A stretch of 64,000 nt of DNA from Mycolicibacterium hodleri (GCF_025822245.1 NZ_JACKTL010000061.1:1-64000), one strand, 5' to 3'; positions 43,172 through 54,678 are shown, counted from the stretch's first letter. Made by a program: numbers and translations. Notes: generated by a model from the letters alone, not told the origin.

Positions 43172-43333
43172 CAGTGCGTTCCGCCTTCGTGTTGGAGTGA
43201 GTCCAGTGTGCCCGTCCCGTGCGGGGGGCTCACCGACATGCGTAGGTATTCGCTACCTGCCAACGTATCGGTTGCGCGCAGATCACCACACCCCTGCGCG
43301 CGTTTCCGACGTGGGAGAGCCGTTCCAGAGCCC

Positions 43334-43669
43334 TCAGGCCACCGCCATCGACACGGCCTGGGGAATGACGACCCGGGTGGAGTAGTCGATGGTGGCACCG
43401 CTGGCCGTGGCGACCGGACGCGGAGCGCCTCGTTCACTGCGTTCCATGGTCTCGCCGGCGTCGGTCAGCACGCGTGACAGAGGCACCTCCAGAGCCCCGC
43501 AGATGGCGCTCAGCAGCTCGCTGGAGGCTTCCTTGCGGCCGCGCTCCACCTCGGACAGGTAGCCGAGGCTGACCCGGGCGTCGTCGGACACTTCTCGTAG
43601 CGTCCGCCCTTGCGAGAGCCGGACTTGACGCAGCACGTCGCCGATCACTTCGCGAAGCAATGTCGTCAT
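43334..43669 (-). CDS. clgR: Transcription regulator ClgR
   Basis: ClgR activates clp protease genes and the psp operon in mycobacteria. The 111-residue protein has an XRE-type HTH (about residues 12-68, GRTLREVSDDARVSLGYLSEVERGRKEASSELL) and ends VIPQAVSMAVA, a small-hydrophobic end like those recognised by ClpP proteases, which fits its known turnover. A SigE-like promoter lies upstream at 43727-43754. It heads the clgR-pspA-pspM set. Confidence 0.93.
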   Translation of the reverse strand: MTTLLREVIGDVLRQVRLSQGRTLREVSDDARVSLGYLSEVERGRKEASSELLSAICGALEVPLSRVLTDAGETMERSERGAPRPVATASGATIDYSTRVVIPQAVSMAVA

Positions 43670-43726
43670 CGCGGTCTCCTCACAACGAAAGACGTGGTCA
43701 CTGATTTCGGTTTCACTACCAAGCAG

Positions 43727-43754
43727 AACGCCCGCGGCGGCCAGATTGGTTCCC
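43727..43754 (-). promoter_or_regulatory. SigE-type promoter for the clgR operon
   Basis: On the minus strand GGGAAC, 18 bases, then CGTT match the mycobacterial SigE consensus. The -10 lies 58 bases upstream of the clgR ATG. SigE control of clgR/pspA is known in M. tuberculosis. Confidence 0.65.
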
Positions 43755-43768
43755 GACGGCCGCCCGCA

Positions 43769-44350
43769 TCACGTCCGGACGCCCCGAACCGCCGACAGCA
43801 GGTAGTCCGCGCCGGTCAGGACGGTCAGCACGATGGCGGCCCACATGAACACCCATGCCCCGGTCAACCACGCCCCGCCCAGGGGCAGCACGAACAGCCC
43901 GATCGCGACGGACTGCACCAGCGTCTTGAGCTTGCCGCCCCGACTTGCCGGGATCACGCCGCTGCGGATGACCACGAACCTCAGGATGGTCACGCCGACC
44001 TCGCGGACCAGGATCACGATGGTGACCCACCACGGCAGGTCGCCCAGCATGCTGAGGCCGATCATCGCCGCCCCGATCAGCGCCTTGTCGGCGATCGGAT
44101 CGGCGAGCTTGCCGAATTCGGTGACCATGCCGTAGCTGCGGGCGATGGCGCCGTCGACCCGGTCGGTGATCACCGCCACCGTGAAGATGATGAAAGCGAC
44201 CACTCGCCAATACGTTTCGTGACCGTCACCGACGAACAAGGCCGCGAGGAACACCGGGACGAGCACGATGCGCAGACCCGTGAGCACGTTGGCGACGTTG
44301 ACCACACTTACGCGCGGGGTCAACGGATCGACGTCTGACTGACCCGGCAC
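43769..44350 (-). CDS. pgsA3: CDP-alcohol phosphatidyltransferase PgsA3
   Basis: This membrane enzyme is of the phosphatidylglycerophosphate synthase type. The 193-residue protein has the family signature DRVDGAIARSYGMVTEFGKLADPIADK with all required Asp residues and about five membrane helices. The start is uncertain: a GTG at 44350 gives a length close to orthologues but lacks a clear ribosome site. It is divergent from argA, and only 42 bases separate their starts. Confidence 0.9.
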   Translation of the reverse strand: MPGQSDVDPLTPRVSVVNVANVLTGLRIVLVPVFLAALFVGDGHETYWRVVAFIIFTVAVITDRVDGAIARSYGMVTEFGKLADPIADKALIGAAMIGLSMLGDLPWWVTIVILVREVGVTILRFVVIRSGVIPASRGGKLKTLVQSVAIGLFVLPLGGAWLTGAWVFMWAAIVLTVLTGADYLLSAVRGVRT

Positions 44351-44392
44351 GTGATCAGAATATCGGTAGCGCAAACCGATACCCTCACTGCT

Positions 44393-44908
44393 GTGACCAG
44401 AGCTCCCCTCGACGACGATCTGGTGGTTCGTCGCGCCCGCACGTCGGACGTCCCTCAGATCAAGTCTCTGGTCGACGTCTACGCGGGAAAGATCCTGCTG
44501 GAGAAGAATCTCGTCACCCTCTACGAGTCCGTCCAGGAGTTCTGGGTGGCCGAGGTGGACGACGAATTGGTCGGCTGCGGGGCACTGCACGTGCTGTGGT
44601 CCGACCTCGGGGAGGTTCGCACCGTTGCGGCGCACCCGCGGATGCGGGGCCGCGGCGTCGGGCACGCCGTCGTGACGCGGCTGCTGGACGTGGCCAGGGA
44701 GCTGCGGCTGCAGCGGATCTTCGTGCTGACCTTCGAGACCGAGTTCTTCGGCAGCCACGGCTTCCAGGAGATCGAGGGCACCCCGGTGACCGCCGAGGTG
44801 TACGACGAGATGCGCCGCTCCTACGACATCGGCGTCGCCGAATTCCTCGACCTGTCCTACGTCAAGCCCAACATCCTGGGCAACACCCGGATGCTGCTCA
44901 CGCTGTAA
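44393..44908 (+). CDS. argA: Amino-acid N-acetyltransferase ArgA (GNAT type)
   Basis: This enzyme catalyses the first step of arginine synthesis, acetylating glutamate (and glutamine in M. tuberculosis Rv2747). The 171-residue GNAT-only form contains RRARTSDVPQIKSLVDVYAGKILLEKNLV, the acetyl-CoA loop VAAHPRMRGRGVGHAVV and the end SYDIGVAEFLDLSYVKPNILGNTRMLL, typical of mycobacteria. I chose the GTG at 44393. TACCCT about ten bases before it is a possible -10, so the mRNA may be almost leaderless. Confidence 0.9.
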   Translation: MTRAPLDDDLVVRRARTSDVPQIKSLVDVYAGKILLEKNLVTLYESVQEFWVAEVDDELVGCGALHVLWSDLGEVRTVAAHPRMRGRGVGHAVVTRLLDVARELRLQRIFVLTFETEFFGSHGFQEIEGTPVTAEVYDEMRRSYDIGVAEFLDLSYVKPNILGNTRMLLTL

Positions 44909-44910
44909 GT

Positions 44911-44971
44911 GCCGAGCGTGACGCCACTGCGAGAATTCGGCCGAAGAGTCGCAGTGGGCTCACGTTCGGCG
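44911..44971. repeat. 61-bp hairpin repeat, copy A
   Basis: Begins three bases after the argA stop. Its arms (GCCGAGCGTGACGCCACTGC and the complementary right arm ending CACGTTCGGC) pair around a loop containing the smaller palindrome TTCGGCCGAA. It differs from copy B at only two bases. It includes the stop of the convergent DUF559-like gene. It may act as a bidirectional terminator. Confidence 0.75.
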
Positions 44972-45799
44972 TCGTAGAGCTCGCCCCACCCGACCGATGA
45001 TGGCGCCGTCGCTGTCCTCGGCAGTGATCCGAACGTCATCCCAACCGAGCTCGGTCAGGTCCGCGTGGCGCCTGATGTCCCTCGCGAACTGGCGGCGGGT
45101 CATCCGATGGTGTTTGCCCTCGTAGTCGACGCCCACCTTGAGGTCCCGCCAACCCAGGTCGACGACCGCCACGAGCTGCCCCCATTCGTCGTAGACCGGA
45201 ATCTGGGTCTCCGGAGGCGGAAACCCTGCCGCCACGAGGACCAAGCGCACCCTGGTCTCCTGCGGTGACTCGGCGCCGGCGTCGACCAAGTCGAGTACCT
45301 CGACCGCGGCGCGAATGCCCCGACGTCCGCGATGGCGCTCGGCGAGTAATTCGACGTCGGACACCGTGAGCTTGGTGGCGCGCGCCAGTGCGTCGATCGC
45401 CGCGACGGCCCGGCCACGCGGGTAGCGGCACGCAATGTCGAGCGCCGTCCGTGCGGGTGTGGTGACGCGCACTCCGTCGACGTACGACGTCTCGTCGTCG
45501 TCGAATCGATCAGACCACGTGGTGATCCCGTCGGGGGGCCGCCGATTACCGAAGAGGATCTCGGCGGGGGCGTCGTCGTCCACCCACTTGGCACGATGCA
45601 ACGCCGCCGCCGATTGCCCGGCGACGATTCCCGCACGTCCCGACCACAGCCACGCCGCCCGCGCGCGGGTCGCTGCGGTCAGCTCGGAACCCTTCGGCAG
45701 GTAGACGTCGCGATGGACGGCGACGAACCGACTCCGCAGGTGATACGGCGTCAGGTGACCCGCAGCCAAGGCCTCGCTGCCGACGAACGGCTCCCCCAT
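44960..45799 (-). CDS. DUF559-like protein, AbiEi-like N-half, PD-(D/E)XK C-half
   Basis: This 279-residue protein belongs to a group common in mycobacteria. The N-terminal half resembles the AbiEi/transcription-regulator type (LTPYHLRSRFVAVHRDVYLPKG, a winged-helix pattern; TPARTALDIACRYPRGRAVAAIDALAR). The C-terminal half (about residues 185-275) looks like a Vsr/DUF559 nuclease fold with Glu in SPQETRVRL, Asp in VVDLGW and ExK in DYEGKHH. It lies between two hairpin repeats, inserted between argA and ftsK; its last codons are part of repeat copy A. DNA-binding or nuclease function is inferred, not shown. Confidence 0.72.
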   Translation of the reverse strand: MGEPFVGSEALAAGHLTPYHLRSRFVAVHRDVYLPKGSELTAATRARAAWLWSGRAGIVAGQSAAALHRAKWVDDDAPAEILFGNRRPPDGITTWSDRFDDDETSYVDGVRVTTPARTALDIACRYPRGRAVAAIDALARATKLTVSDVELLAERHRGRRGIRAAVEVLDLVDAGAESPQETRVRLVLVAAGFPPPETQIPVYDEWGQLVAVVDLGWRDLKVGVDYEGKHHRMTRRQFARDIRRHADLTELGWDDVRITAEDSDGAIIGRVGRALRRRT

Positions 45800-45830
45800 G
45801 GCCGCAGTGTGCCGACACCGTCCGACACGT

Positions 45831-45892
45831 CGCCGAGCGTGAGCCCACTGCGAGAATTCGGCCGAAGAGTCGCAGTGGGCTCACGTTCGGCG
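45831..45892. terminator. 61-bp hairpin repeat, copy B; candidate ftsK terminator
   Basis: Arms of 23 bases at 45831-45853 and 45870-45892 pair with a single mismatch around a 16-base loop that holds TTCGGCCGAA. It begins one base beyond the ftsK stop, so a role as transcription terminator is likely. No U-tract follows, which is usual in mycobacteria. Confidence 0.6.
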
Positions 45893-45893
45893 A

Positions 45894-48443
<2,550 letters not shown>

Positions 48444-48614
48444 GCGGAAAGACTAGTCGCAACAACCCCACTTTCACCATTAGCCACACAGGTAACAAAT
48501 AGCCAACAATCGCACGACGAATCCCGCAGCGCGTTGACACCGCGTCGACCTGCGGCGACATCCAACGTGGCCAGGGTCACGCCCCGGTGCGACGACGGAT
48601 TCCGTAGGCGTCGG

Positions 48615-48620
48615 TACTCT
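48615..48620 (+). promoter_or_regulatory. Candidate -10 for a leaderless SulP transcript
   Basis: TACTCT fits TANNNT and lies seven bases before the GTG at 48628, the spacing expected if transcription starts at the start codon. No clear ribosome site exists. Confidence 0.4.
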
Positions 48621-48627
48621 CGACACG

Positions 48628-50841
48628 GTGATCGCACCGGCGAAAATTTCTGATGTTAAACCTTTGTTACACAACGTCTTTCGCTACGACGTTCCGGCCT
48701 CCCTGGTGGTCTTCCTGGTGGCGCTGCCGCTGTCTATCGGCATCGCCGTCGCCTCCGGCGCCCCGGTGGTGGCCGGTCTGATCGCCGCCATCGTCGGCGG
48801 GATCGTGTGCGCGGCCGTGGGCGGTTCGCCACTTCAGGTCAGCGGACCCGCCGCTGGGCTCACCGTCGTGGTCGCCGAACTGGTCGCACAATTCGGGTGG
48901 AAGGCGACGTGCGCGATCACCGCGGCGGCGGGCGTGCTGCAAATCCTGCTCGGTCTGAGCCGCATCGCCCGCGCGGCGCTGGCGATCGCACCGATCGTCG
49001 TCCACGCCATGCTCGCAGGCATCGGCATCACCATCGCCCTGCAGCAGGTCCACGTCCTGCTCGGCGGCGGGCCACCAAGCAACGCGTGGGCCAATCTGGT
49101 TGCGCTGCCCAGCCAACTCGCCGCGCCCCAATGGTCCGAGGTGCTGGTCGGCGGATTGGTGATCGCCATCATGCTGACCTGGCGCTTCGTTCCCAGTGCG
49201 GTCCGCGTCGTCCCGGGTGCGCTGGTCGCCGTGGTGGTGGCGACGACCGTCAGCTACCTCCCCGGCCTCAGCGCCGACCGCATCGGTCTCGACGAGTCCG
49301 TCGTCGACGCGATCGGCCTGCCCTCGATGCCGCAGGGCTCGTGGTCGGCGATCGCGATCGCCGTGCTCACCGTCGCCCTGATCGCCAGCGTGGAGAGCCT
49401 GCTGTCGGCGAGCGCGGTCGACAAGATGCACGGTGGCCCGCGCACCGACTTCAACCGCGAGCTCCTGGGACAGGGCACCGCCAACGTCTCGTCGGGTCTG
49501 CTCGGCGGCCTGCCCGTCACCGGCGTCATCGTGCGCAGCTCCACCAACGTCTCGGCCGGGGCCAAGACGCGCGCCTCGGCCGCACTGCACGGCGTGTGGC
49601 TCCTGCTGTTCTCGGTGTTCCTGGTCGGCGTCGTGGAGATGATCCCGAACGCCGCGCTGGCCGGTCTGCTCATCGTCATCGGCGTCCAGTTGGTCAAGCT
49701 CGCGCACGTCGAGCTGGCCCGTCGCACCGGCGAACTGCTGATCTACGGCGTGACACTGGTGGCGGTGGTCTTCCTGAACCTGCTCGAGGGAGTGCTGATC
49801 GGGTTGGTTCTCGCCGTCGGCATCGCCGCCTGGCGGATCGTGCGGGTCTCGATCGTCACCGAGGACCTCAGCCAGCGGTCCGCCGACGGCGGACGCGACC
49901 AGTGGCACGTGGCGATCACGGGGTCGTGCACGTTCCTCGCGCTGCCCAGGCTGACCGCGGCGCTCGACGGACTCCCCCGCGGCGCCGACACGTTCGTCGA
50001 CCTCAACGTCGACTACCTGGACCACGCGGCGATGGACACCCTCCAGGAATGGATACGGCAGCGCCGTGCCGCGGGCGACGAGGTGACGGTTACCGAAACC
50101 GGCACGGCCCGAATGGAATTCGCTCACGATCGGCCACCGAAGCGCAACACCGAGGGCAGGCGGGTCATCTCCGCACTACGGCTGATCTGGCCCCCGCACC
50201 TCGCCGGCGGCGTCGACCGGTACAGCAACGGAGTCGCCCCCCTTCTGCGAGAGCGGTTCGGCTCCGACGACGAGCACAGCCCCCACACCATGCTGCTGAC
50301 GTGTGCCGACGCCCGAATCCTGCCGAATCTGCTCACCGACAGCGGCCCCGGTGAGCTGCTCAACGTCCGCAACGTCGGCAACCTGGTGCCCGGCGGGTCG
50401 GCGGACGCGTCGGTGGAGTCCGCGCTCAGCTACGCCCTCGAGCGGCTGTCGGTGCGCACGATCGCCGTCTGCGGACACTCCGGCTGCGAGGCGATGGACG
50501 ACCTCCTGCACGGCGGCGCCGACGGGGCGATCGGCCGGTGGCTCGACCACGGCCACGCCAGCGTCGCCGCCCTGCGCAACGGTCATCCCGTGGCCAAGGC
50601 GGCCGCCGAGGCGGGCTTCGGGGCAGCCGACCAACTCGGCATGGTCAACGTGGCCATCCAGGTGCAGACGCTGCAGCGACACCCCCTCGTCGCACCGCGG
50701 TTGGCGGAGGGCTCGGCGACCGTCGCCGGATTGTTCCTCGAATTGAGTTCGGCACGGCTGTATCTGGTGGGCGCGGACCACATCGCCGAGATCGGCCAAG
50801 GCGCCGCGCAGTTCGAAGGGCTCGGGGAGGTGGTCCGTTGA
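48628..50841 (+). CDS. SulP anion transporter fused to beta-carbonic anhydrase
   Basis: This 737-residue protein is a fusion, like M. tuberculosis Rv3273. Residues about 18-410 are a SulP/SLC26 transporter with ten or more helices (ALPLSIGIAVASGAPVVAGL, GGSPLQVSGPAAGLTVVV). Residues about 425-495 are a STAS-like domain. Residues about 525-735 are a beta-carbonic anhydrase with zinc ligands Cys559 (TCADAR, with Asp561 and Arg563), His617 and Cys620 (CGHSGC). The fusion suggests bicarbonate uptake coupled to CO2 hydration; this is inference. The gene is not at this place in M. tuberculosis. Confidence 0.9.
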   Translation: MIAPAKISDVKPLLHNVFRYDVPASLVVFLVALPLSIGIAVASGAPVVAGLIAAIVGGIVCAAVGGSPLQVSGPAAGLTVVVAELVAQFGWKATCAITAAAGVLQILLGLSRIARAALAIAPIVVHAMLAGIGITIALQQVHVLLGGGPPSNAWANLVALPSQLAAPQWSEVLVGGLVIAIMLTWRFVPSAVRVVPGALVAVVVATTVSYLPGLSADRIGLDESVVDAIGLPSMPQGSWSAIAIAVLTVALIASVESLLSASAVDKMHGGPRTDFNRELLGQGTANVSSGLLGGLPVTGVIVRSSTNVSAGAKTRASAALHGVWLLLFSVFLVGVVEMIPNAALAGLLIVIGVQLVKLAHVELARRTGELLIYGVTLVAVVFLNLLEGVLIGLVLAVGIAAWRIVRVSIVTEDLSQRSADGGRDQWHVAITGSCTFLALPRLTAALDGLPRGADTFVDLNVDYLDHAAMDTLQEWIRQRRAAGDEVTVTETGTARMEFAHDRPPKRNTEGRRVISALRLIWPPHLAGGVDRYSNGVAPLLRERFGSDDEHSPHTMLLTCADARILPNLLTDSGPGELLNVRNVGNLVPGGSADASVESALSYALERLSVRTIAVCGHSGCEAMDDLLHGGADGAIGRWLDHGHASVAALRNGHPVAKAAAEAGFGAADQLGMVNVAIQVQTLQRHPLVAPRLAEGSATVAGLFLELSSARLYLVGADHIAEIGQGAAQFEGLGEVVR

Positions 50842-50913
50842 CCCCCGCCTGCGCTGGGTAATGTGAGCCACGCCGATCCACTCGGTGCTACCCACTCGAT
50901 GAGGAGTCCCCGC

Positions 50914-51228
50914 ATGCCCGTCGTCGTCGTCGCCACCCTGATCGCCAAGCCCGAGTCCGTCGACGCGGTGCGTACCGCCTGCACCCAGGCGATCGAAGCG
51001 GTCCACTCCGAGCCGGGATGCCAGCTGTACTCGCTGCACGAGGCCGACGGCACGTTCGTCTTCGTCGAGCAGTGGGCCGACGAAGACGCGCTCAAGACCC
51101 ACGGCACCGCGCCGGCGATCGGCACGCTCTTCGGGGCCATCGGCGAGCACCTGGACGGCGCCCCGGACATCAAGATGCTGCAGCCGGTCGTCGCCGGCGA
51201 CCCCGCCAAGGGTCAGCTGCGTCCCTAG
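50914..51228 (+). CDS. Antibiotic biosynthesis monooxygenase (ABM) domain protein
   Basis: This 104-residue ferredoxin-like ABM protein (Rv2749-like, same length) reads PVVVVATLIAKPESVDAVRTACTQAIEAVHSEPGCQLYSLHEADGTFVFVEQWADEDALKTH. Such dimers act as small monooxygenases or quinone-modifying enzymes; the substrate is unknown. The ATG at 50914 has GAGGAG upstream. The SDR gene starts two bases after its stop, so the two are probably one operon. Confidence 0.86.
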   Translation: MPVVVVATLIAKPESVDAVRTACTQAIEAVHSEPGCQLYSLHEADGTFVFVEQWADEDALKTHGTAPAIGTLFGAIGEHLDGAPDIKMLQPVVAGDPAKGQLRP

Positions 51229-51230
51229 GC

Positions 51231-52049
51231 ATGGGAACCCTCGAGGGCAAGGTCGCCTTCATCACGGGTGCGGCCCGCGGCCAGGGTCGCGCCCACGCGG
51301 TGAAGCTGGCGTCGGAGGGCGCCGACGTCATCGCCGTCGACCTGTGCGACCAGATCGCCTCGGTGCCGTACCCGATGGCCACCCCCGACGACCTCGCCGC
51401 CACCGTGAAACTGGTGCAGGACACCGGTTCCCGCATCGTCGCCCTGCAGGCCGACGTGCGGGATCGGTCGGCGCTGAAGACCGCGTTGCGGTCGGGGGTC
51501 GAGGAGCTCGGCGGGCGCCTCGACATCGTCGTCGCCAACGCCGGCATCGCACCGATGGCCGACGAAAACGCGTGGCACGACGTGATCGACGTCAACCTCA
51601 CCGGCGTGCATCACACCGTGGACGTCGCGATGCGGCCGATGGTCAAGGCGGGCAACGGGGGCGCCATCGTGCTCATCAGCTCGGTGATGGGGTTGGTCGG
51701 CCTCGGCTCGCCGTTCGCCGGCTCCATCGGGTACGCCGCCGCCAAGCACGGCGTGGTCGGACTGATGCGGTCGTATGCGAACCTGTTGTCTGGTCAGAAC
51801 ATTCGGGTGAACTCGATCCACCCGGCCGGGGTCAGGACGCCGATGGTCGACAACGAGTTCACCCGAAAGTGGCTCGCCGAGATGACCGGTGGCGAGGAGG
51901 GCGACATGACCATGGCCAGCGTGGCCAACATGGAGACCGTCGAGCCGGAGGTCATCGCCGACACGGTGGCCTGGTTGGTGGCCGACACCGGCAAGCACAT
52001 CACCGGCGTGGCCTTGCCGGTCGACGACGGTTACGTCAACAAGCGGTGA
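51231..52049 (+). CDS. Mycofactocin-coupled SDR family oxidoreductase
   Basis: This 272-residue dehydrogenase (Rv2750-like) has the nucleotide motif TGAARGQGRAHAVKLA, an Asp in VIAVDLCDQI favouring NAD, the NAG motif ANAGIAP, the catalytic Ser in ISSVMG and Tyr-Lys in YAAAKHG. The insert after the second strand (DQIASVPYPMATPDDLAATVKLV) is typical of SDRs that keep their NAD bound and use mycofactocin for re-oxidation. The alcohol substrate is unknown. Confidence 0.86.
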   Translation: MGTLEGKVAFITGAARGQGRAHAVKLASEGADVIAVDLCDQIASVPYPMATPDDLAATVKLVQDTGSRIVALQADVRDRSALKTALRSGVEELGGRLDIVVANAGIAPMADENAWHDVIDVNLTGVHHTVDVAMRPMVKAGNGGAIVLISSVMGLVGLGSPFAGSIGYAAAKHGVVGLMRSYANLLSGQNIRVNSIHPAGVRTPMVDNEFTRKWLAEMTGGEEGDMTMASVANMETVEPEVIADTVAWLVADTGKHITGVALPVDDGYVNKR

Positions 52050-52056
52050 CGGCCGC

Positions 52057-53733
52057 CTAGACCTCCAACACCGTCGGCACGATCATCGGCTGGCGACGGT
52101 ACTTCTCGGCCACCCACTTGCCGACGGCACGCCGGGCGGCCTGGGCGAACCGGGTCGGGTCGGTGATCTTCTCCGCGACGAGCGACTGCAGCGATTCCTC
52201 GACGAGGCGGGTGACGGGCTCGAGGGCCTTGGGGTCCTCGGAGAAGCCGCGCGACTGTAGGTGCACCGGCCCGGCGATCTTGCCGGTGGCCCGGTCGAGC
52301 ACGATGGTGACGGCGATGAAACCCGATGACAGCACCAGGCGTTCGCCCAGCGTGGCGTCGCCGACGTCACCGGTCACCAGACCGTCCACGAACATCTTGC
52401 CGACCGGGACCGCGCCGGAGATCTTGGCCCGACCCTTGACGAGGTCGACGCTGACGCCGTTCTCGGCCAGCACGATGTTCTCTTCGGGCACACCAGAACT
52501 TGCGGCCAACGCGGCGTTGGCACGCATGTGGCGCCAGGTGCCGTGCACCGGCATGACGTTGCGCGGACGTACCCCGTTGTAGAGGAACAGCAGCTCCCCG
52601 GCGTAGGCGTGGCCCGAAACGTGAACGCGCACTTGCGCGTTGGTGACGACGCGCACGCCGATCTTGGCCAACGAGTCGAGCACGTCGAAGATGGCCTCCT
52701 CGTTGCCCGGTATCTGCGACGAGGACATGATGATCAGGTCGCCCCGGGTCAGCGTGATGCTGCGGTGCTCACCGCGCGACATCCTCGACAGCGCGGCCAT
52801 CGTCTCGCCCTGCGTGCCGGTGGTGACCAGGGTTATCCGGTCCGCGGGCAGCAGTTCGGCGGCGGCGATGTCGACCACGTCGTCGTCGCCGACGTTGAGA
52901 AAGCCGAGATCCTTGGCGATCCCCATGTTGCGCACCATGGATCTGCCGACGAAGGACACCTTGCGCCCGAGGGCCACCGACGCGTCGACGATCTGTTGCA
53001 CGCGGGCGACGTTGGAGGCGAAGCACGCGACGATGACGCGCCCCTCGGCACCGCGGATCAACCGGTGCATGTTGGGCCCGATCTCGCTCTCCGACGGGCC
53101 CACACCGGGGATTTCGGCGTTCGTCGAGTCGCACAGGAACAGGTCGACGCCGGCGTCGCCGAGCCGCGACATGCCCGGCAGGTCGGTGGGCCGGCCGTCG
53201 AGCGGCAGCTGGTCGAGCTTGATGTCACCGGTGTGCAGCAGCGTGCCCGCGCCGGTGTACACGGCGATGGCCAGCGCGTCGGGAATGGAGTGGTTGACGG
53301 CGAAGTACTCGCACTCGAACACGCCGTGGTTGCTGCTCTGCTTCTCGGCGACCTCGACGAACACCGGCTTGATGCGGTGTTCCCGGCACTTCGCGGCGAT
53401 CAGCGCCAGGGTGAACTTCGATCCGACGACGGGGATGTCGGGGCGCAGCTTGAGCAGATGCGGAATGGCGCCGATGTGGTCCTCGTGGGCGTGGGTGACG
53501 ACCAGTGCCTCGATGTCGTCGAGCCGGCCTTCGATGTGCCGCAGATCCGGCAGGATCAGGTCGACGCCGGGCTCGTCGTGGCCGGGGAACAGCACGCCGC
53601 AGTCGATGACCAGGAGGCGTCCGAGGTGCTCGAGAACGGTCATGTTGCGGCCGATCTCGCTGATGCCGCCGAGCGCGGTCACCCGCAGCCCGCCCGGCTC
53701 CAAGGGGCCGGGAGGGACGAGTTCGGCGGTCAT
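52057..53733 (-). CDS. rnj: Ribonuclease J
   Basis: RNase J is a metallo-beta-lactamase-fold exo/endoribonuclease. The 558-residue protein, the same length as the M. tuberculosis Rv2752c enzyme, has the zinc motif THAHEDHIGAIPH, HTGDIKLD, the beta-CASP part (VIVACFASNVARVQQIVDAS) and HVSGHAYAGEL, plus a C-terminal domain. Its ATG overlaps the dapA stop (ATGA), so it is translated with dapA. Confidence 0.95.
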   Translation of the reverse strand: MTAELVPPGPLEPGGLRVTALGGISEIGRNMTVLEHLGRLLVIDCGVLFPGHDEPGVDLILPDLRHIEGRLDDIEALVVTHAHEDHIGAIPHLLKLRPDIPVVGSKFTLALIAAKCREHRIKPVFVEVAEKQSSNHGVFECEYFAVNHSIPDALAIAVYTGAGTLLHTGDIKLDQLPLDGRPTDLPGMSRLGDAGVDLFLCDSTNAEIPGVGPSESEIGPNMHRLIRGAEGRVIVACFASNVARVQQIVDASVALGRKVSFVGRSMVRNMGIAKDLGFLNVGDDDVVDIAAAELLPADRITLVTTGTQGETMAALSRMSRGEHRSITLTRGDLIIMSSSQIPGNEEAIFDVLDSLAKIGVRVVTNAQVRVHVSGHAYAGELLFLYNGVRPRNVMPVHGTWRHMRANAALAASSGVPEENIVLAENGVSVDLVKGRAKISGAVPVGKMFVDGLVTGDVGDATLGERLVLSSGFIAVTIVLDRATGKIAGPVHLQSRGFSEDPKALEPVTRLVEESLQSLVAEKITDPTRFAQAARRAVGKWVAEKYRRQPMIVPTVLEV

Positions 53734-54632
53734 CGGAGCACGCCAGCTGCCCGCATGTCTGCCTCCAGCGCGTCGACCTGAGCGCTCGTCGCGGGGATCT
53801 GCGGAAGTCGCGGATCCCCAGTGTTGAAGCCCAACAATTGAAGTCCTGTCTTGGCCATGGTGACGCCGCCGAGACGGTTCTGGGCGTCGTTGAGGGTGCC
53901 GAGGCTGACGTGAATCTTGCGTGCCGTCGCAGGATCCCCGGAGGTGAAGGCCGACAACATGTCTCGCAACTGACTTGCCGCCAGGTGGCCCCAGACGCTG
54001 ATGAATCCGGTCGCCCCCATGGCCAGCCACGGCAGGTTCAGGGCGTCGTCGCCGGAATAGTAGGCCAGCCCGGTCTCGGCCATGATCATCGCACCACCGT
54101 GCAGATCGCCCTTGGCGTCCTTGATGGCGACGATGTTCGGGTGCGGCGCGATCGCCCGAACGGTGTCCCATTCGATCGGCACCACCGAGCGGGGCGGGAT
54201 GTCGTAGAGCACGTTGGGCAGCGCCGTGGCGTCGGCGACGGCGGTGAAGTGCGCGACCAATCCGGCTTGCGGCGGCCGTGAGTAGTAGGGCGTGACGACG
54301 AGGAGTCCGTGGGCGCCCTCGGCTTCACAGGCCTTCGCCAGGTGCACGCTGTGCGCGGTGTCGTACGACCCGGCCCCGGCGATGACCCTGGCGCGGTCCC
54401 CCACGGCCTCCAGGACGGCGGCGAGCAAGGCGAGCTTCTCGGCGTCGGTGGTCGTCGGCGATTCGCCGGTGGTCCCCGACACCACGAGACCGTCGCACCC
54501 GGAGTCGACGAGGTGCTTGGCAAGCTTCTTGGCGACAGCCAGGTCTACCGAGCCGTCCGGGCCGAACGGCGTCACCATGGCCGTCAGCATGGTGCCCAGA
54601 CGGGCGCTGACATCGAATCCGCTGGTGGTCAC
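53730..54632 (-). CDS. dapA: 4-hydroxy-tetrahydrodipicolinate synthase DapA
   Basis: DapA condenses pyruvate with aspartate semialdehyde in lysine and diaminopimelate synthesis. The 300-residue protein, the same length as the M. tuberculosis enzyme, shows SGTTGESPTTTDAEK, the Tyr in VVTPYYSRPP and the Schiff-base Lys in VAIKDAKGD. I chose the GTG at 54632 (MTTSGFDVSARLGT). It is coupled to RNase J. thyX, which precedes dapA in M. tuberculosis, is not present here. Confidence 0.95.
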   Translation of the reverse strand: MTTSGFDVSARLGTMLTAMVTPFGPDGSVDLAVAKKLAKHLVDSGCDGLVVSGTTGESPTTTDAEKLALLAAVLEAVGDRARVIAGAGSYDTAHSVHLAKACEAEGAHGLLVVTPYYSRPPQAGLVAHFTAVADATALPNVLYDIPPRSVVPIEWDTVRAIAPHPNIVAIKDAKGDLHGGAMIMAETGLAYYSGDDALNLPWLAMGATGFISVWGHLAASQLRDMLSAFTSGDPATARKIHVSLGTLNDAQNRLGGVTMAKTGLQLLGFNTGDPRLPQIPATSAQVDALEADMRAAGVLR

Positions 54633-54678
54633 GCGGTTGAGATTACCCGCTCGACACCGGCGATCACGAGCACCGGTG

